A stretch of 64,000 nt of DNA from the IMG/VR virus record IMGVR_UViG_3300007963_000006, positions 1 to 64,000 of that record, one strand, 5' to 3'. The notes beneath the pieces were generated by a model. It had not been told where the DNA came from. It saw only the letters and a program-made list of their open reading frames with translations, and made no database searches. A program made the translations under genes and the position numbers. The DNA is from a virus. The first letter of the stretch is position 1; each line of letters opens with the position of its first letter. Shown here one piece after another: positions 61,133-64,000 of the stretch.

Positions 61133-62738
61133 CCATACCCGCTACAATAATAGATTCTTGGAATGGGACCAACAATTTCTGCACTTCCGCTTCCAATTTC
61201 TGATGCTTCGTATTCAAGTCCACGTTTTGTGACCCTTCAGGGAATAACACGCTGTAATCATCCGACATTAGAATATCCATAACCACCAATTTGACGCACG
61301 CCTCATGGATCGACTTCTCGACGTATCTTTCACCATAGATGTATGACATTCTCATTGAATGGTTTTCATAGAATGGATATTCATTATTGAATAGAACCAT
61401 GCCGTTCTCCTCAATAGACCACCATGACTTCTGCCGTTCTTCATCGACAATATCACATTTGAATCGAACCTGCAATACGGTGTCATCTGCTTCCACATGG
61501 TTATCAAAATTATGGAGAAGATCAGCCACAACGGTAAATGTGTTCCCACTACGGGTGCATAATGCAATTCGATTGGTGGTCCCATCAGATAAATAGACCA
61601 AACCATGCCCTGTGGTGAATGACGAACCATCATTCACTATGAATGACGTTGCCGGTGAGCCGGTGACTGAAGCGACGGTTGCACTGGCTTCAGTCATCAG
61701 CCGTGTATCCAACGTAATACCAGTATTATGCGTCACTGCAATAGTGGCGTTGGAACCACCTTCCGTGCTACGCATAGATGAAATCTCGACTACACCGTCG
61801 CCCGCATCACTGTTAGCAAGAGCCAAAAATTCGTGAGATACATTGAGAGCGGCAGCAGAACTGCTTGGTGTTTCAACCGTCAATGAACCGATCTGAATGG
61901 CGTCTTTGTTGTATTCGGGGTCTTGATTGATGAGAGAAGCAAGATTGGTGGCTGTTGATTTGTGGTCAAAATCGGCCCTCCAATTGGTGGCCGCTGCACC
62001 GACAGTCAAAGTGGCTGTCCCATTTGCACCGGGACATAGCACTACGGATTCACCGGATAGAAGCGTATGATCAGCAATTTTCAGTGCTACACGGGACGCG
62101 GCCATTTCACGGTAATAGTCACCTTGCCATGCCCCCATCTTGAGAATCTGTTGTATGGCCCCGTGCCTGACGAATACGGCCCCCACATAGTCGGTGTAGT
62201 ATCGGCGTCGGAATGGCTTGAAAGTAGTGAAATTCAGGTATTCCTCGGCCACTAATCGGGGTCGCCATGCGTGACGGGTCACTTTGTCGATGTAATCCTG
62301 TCTGTTTCGTATCAACTTCTCCACGAAGGACTTCTTCAAACCGCGCTCGTTGCTGTTGGTGATGGCTGACAACATTTGCACTTTCGCACTTTTGGCCGTT
62401 GTATATGCTTCTGAACCCACTTTGGCGGCAATCAAATAGACTTGCCCATCAGAACCAACAGAAGCCGATGAAGTGATTGTGTAGGTCTTGCCTATTGCAT
62501 CATCATCGTCATAGACAAGAATGCTGTCAGTCGCCTGAAAACCCCACCTGCGATAATCGGCACCACTGATTGGGAATTTAATGTCTGAACCAACGATGGT
62601 GCTATTGGCTGCTAACGACACTGGATCGGGCAAAGGCAATTGCAGATAGTCGGATACATCAGCCACCGTGCAATAAACTAAATCATCAGGGTATAGGGGT
62701 GCTTCGGGGCGGTGTCCGGGCGAAAATGTTCGCGGCAT
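61125..62738 (-). CDS. Head-tail adaptor protein with large beta-rich insertion
   Basis: The 537-residue product begins with DLVYCTVADVSDYLQLPLPD, the typical start of gp6-like head-tail connectors, and has helical parts near residues 130-165 (KSFVEKLIRNRQDYIDKVTRH) and the C-terminus (SIHEACVKLVVMDIL). Between them lies about 250 residues of Ala/Ser/Thr-rich beta sequence, unusual for this roughly 100-200-residue family. The insertion may be a neck decoration. The start shares a base with the previous stop (TGATG). Confidence 0.55.
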   Translation of the reverse strand: MPRTFSPGHRPEAPLYPDDLVYCTVADVSDYLQLPLPDPVSLAANSTIVGSDIKFPISGADYRRWGFQATDSILVYDDDDAIGKTYTITSSASVGSDGQVYLIAAKVGSEAYTTAKSAKVQMLSAITNSNERGLKKSFVEKLIRNRQDYIDKVTRHAWRPRLVAEEYLNFTTFKPFRRRYYTDYVGAVFVRHGAIQQILKMGAWQGDYYREMAASRVALKIADHTLLSGESVVLCPGANGTATLTVGAAATNWRADFDHKSTATNLASLINQDPEYNKDAIQIGSLTVETPSSSAAALNVSHEFLALANSDAGDGVVEISSMRSTEGGSNATIAVTHNTGITLDTRLMTEASATVASVTGSPATSFIVNDGSSFTTGHGLVYLSDGTTNRIALCTRSGNTFTVVADLLHNFDNHVEADDTVLQVRFKCDIVDEERQKSWWSIEENGMVLFNNEYPFYENHSMRMSYIYGERYVEKSIHEACVKLVVMDILMSDDYSVLFPEGSQNVDLNTKHQKLEAEVQKLLVPFQESIIVAGMGG

Positions 62739-63070
62739 CAGACGACCCTCCGCCCCACAGAATGACTGCCGAGATTAAAACTCATCGGGGCACCACAGGC
62801 ACCGCACTTCGGAACCCAACAGAAATGCAGACAACCACACGATAGACAGCGGGTGCCTGAACCGATATTCTGAATATCTTGTCGGTCCCGACGATTGAGG
62901 CCAACGCGCTTTTTGGTCGCCCCTTTCATGTTCTCATCGGAGAATGGGCTATCATCCTCACGGACGGTTGCTCGACTACGATTAGCGATTTCAGCCATAC
63001 GCACTTTGCGTCGGCTTTCAATATCCATCAATTCGGATAAATCAATTGATTCGACTTCCATTCGACCCAT
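62738..63070 (-). CDS. Zinc-ribbon protein of the virion cluster
   Basis: The 110-residue product has a charged helical N-terminal part (IESRRKVRMAEIANRSR), then CLSC...C...CGAC (about 74-92), able to bind one zinc ion. GGGGTGAC precedes ATG 63070. It lies between the capsid-side genes and the head-tail adaptor, so it may be a neck or head-completion factor. No family is recognised. Confidence 0.55.
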   Translation of the reverse strand: MGRMEVESIDLSELMDIESRRKVRMAEIANRSRATVREDDSPFSDENMKGATKKRVGLNRRDRQDIQNIGSGTRCLSCGCLHFCWVPKCGACGAPMSFNLGSHSVGRRVV

Positions 63071-63097
63071 TGGTTGTCACCCCGTAAGGCGACACCC

Positions 63098-63499
63098 TCA
63101 AGCCCGCGTCCCTGTCGCCGTGACGTAAATGATGAGGCCGTTCAAATCTGCTGCTGCGTTTGGCAATTCAACCATTGGTGCCTGATCGGTATTTGCTGCA
63201 ACGGAAGAACCTGAAGTATCAATTGCCGCATGACCGCTCTCAAACACCTTGAGGCGTTTGTTGTCACGGTCATACCAGTAGTGGTAGCCAAGACCCAGTG
63301 CTGCGGCCTTGTTGCCGCCTGAAATGTTCACTTGCTCAATGGTCTTAATTCCTGACAAAGTAGGCAGATCGAATGCGTATCCATTCGTTGCTACTGCGCC
63401 ACCCAGTGGGTATGAATTGTCTAATGTAACCTTCAGTGTCACCGAAAGACGGTTGCCTGTGACGTTCGTTCGACCTTGCTTTGCGATTGTAAGTGCCAT
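63098..63499 (-). CDS. Small beta-rich virion protein
   Basis: The 133-residue product (ATG 63499 after GGGGTTGAG) is beta-rich with Gly, Ser and Thr throughout (RLSVTLKVTLDNSYPLGGAV, YHYWYDRDNKRLKVFESG). Composition and place suggest a head decoration or minor capsid protein. No family is recognised. Confidence 0.55.
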   Translation of the reverse strand: MALTIAKQGRTNVTGNRLSVTLKVTLDNSYPLGGAVATNGYAFDLPTLSGIKTIEQVNISGGNKAAALGLGYHYWYDRDNKRLKVFESGHAAIDTSGSSVAANTDQAPMVELPNAAADLNGLIIYVTATGTRA

Positions 63500-63525
63500 G
63501 CTGCTCAACCCCTGTGGTGCTGTTG

Positions 63526-63540
63526 TTATTCATATATGCT
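63526..63540 (-). promoter_or_regulatory. Possible - strand TATA-type promoter
   Basis: Read on the - strand, AGCATATATGAATAA lies in the 46-base gap before the gene starting at 63499, about 35 bases from its ATG. TATATG is shared with elements 1 and 7. It is the only clear TATA-type box seen in the structural block. Confidence 0.3.
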
Positions 63541-63545
63541 TCGCT

Positions 63546-63992
63546 TCATTCGTAATAGATAACTACGAATAATGACCCTGTGCTTCCATCCCAAGCACCG
63601 GCTCCGCTCAATCCTAAACTGACCGATACCTTGCCGCAGACAAGACCAGTCCACGGCGTAGTATCGTCCATCACTGTGGCTGCTCCTGCGCCATTGAGGG
63701 TTTGTGGGAGGGCACCGCTGTTCTGCTTTCCGGGCCACACCACTAAATGGTTAGCATCAGCGTGGGTGCCATCGGCAGTGGCCGCACCTTCACTGGTTTG
63801 AAATTGATATGGTGCAGGGGAAGCCGCTGTGAAATCCAATGCACTGATTTGTGCATGGTATGAGTAAGGCGTGCCCGCAGCATCGACCAAATCACCATCC
63901 AACAATTGAAATGTGCCGTGTGTTTTATTCACGGTTCCTTCACATACGCATCGGGTAGCATCAACAACAATTTTGTGGATTTTACCATTCAT
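63546..63992 (-). CDS. Small beta-rich virion protein
   Basis: The 148-residue product is rich in Gly, Ala, Ser and Thr (LVCGKVSVSLGLSGAGAWDG), with a Cys pair (CVC) near the N-terminus. It has the composition of capsid-decorating proteins and resembles its downstream neighbour in size and style. The start lies eight bases from the window edge, so its upstream signals cannot be judged. The major capsid gene probably lies further on. Confidence 0.55.
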   Translation of the reverse strand: MNGKIHKIVVDATRCVCEGTVNKTHGTFQLLDGDLVDAAGTPYSYHAQISALDFTAASPAPYQFQTSEGAATADGTHADANHLVVWPGKQNSGALPQTLNGAGAATVMDDTTPWTGLVCGKVSVSLGLSGAGAWDGSTGSLFVVIYYE

Positions 63993-64000
63993 TTGAAATT

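Overview
The window looks like part of a tailed double-stranded DNA virus that infects an archaeon. Evidence for an archaeal host: an archaeal/eukaryotic-type replisome (family B DNA polymerase, RFC small-subunit clamp loader, PCNA-like clamp, PriS-PriL-type primase, XPF/ERCC4 nuclease, RPA-like protein), possible TFB-like and PC4-like transcription proteins, and TATA-type promoters with only short leaders. Evidence for a tailed virus: a tape-measure protein, tail-tube protein, tail assembly chaperones with a -1 frameshift site, and very large tail-tip proteins. From general knowledge the closest described group is the magroviruses of marine group II Euryarchaeota (Poseidoniales); this is inference, since no search was possible. 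The terminase, portal and major capsid protein are not in the window and probably lie beyond position 64000. No tRNA, rRNA, CRISPR array, integrase or transposase was recognised.

Layout. Bases 1-34516 are read on the + strand and hold the early and replication genes. From 2 to 19517 there are about 40 mostly small, ATGA- or TAATG-coupled genes, very many with Cys-x2-Cys zinc knuckles. Larger recognisable proteins among them are a DUF932-like protein (2164), a superfamily 2 helicase with a zinc finger (9345), a PC4-like protein (14371), a TFB/cyclin-like protein (15170), an ATP-dependent DNA ligase homologue that has lost its catalytic lysine (15595) and a DNA methyltransferase (17079). From 19575 to 34516 comes the replisome: RFC-S, RPA-like, Sak4/RecA-like ATPase with an H1-like tail, PCNA, PolB, Cas4-like nuclease, a second methyltransferase, primase, XPF-like nuclease, a helicase-like P-loop ATPase, a DEDD-like protein and a third methyltransferase. 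Bases 34513-63992 are read on the - strand and hold the structural genes in the usual order (read from 63992 downwards): head or neck proteins, head-tail adaptor, tail completion, tail tube, SAP-domain protein, chaperones, tape measure, then distal-tail and tail-tip proteins of 879, 1739 and 3270 residues. The two blocks converge with overlapping stop codons at 34513-34516.

How the parts work together. Seven short + strand intergenic elements share an AT-rich box, followed in six of them by a run of C. They sit 31-49 bases (once 135) before a start codon and divide the + strand into operons, so they look like viral promoters. All three DNA methyltransferases end in a peptide that resembles a PCNA-interacting (PIP) box, and the Sak4-like ATPase begins with a similar peptide. 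The virus may therefore tether its own methyltransferases and recombinase to its own sliding clamp, so that new DNA is methylated at the fork. This is the most interesting hypothesis in the window.
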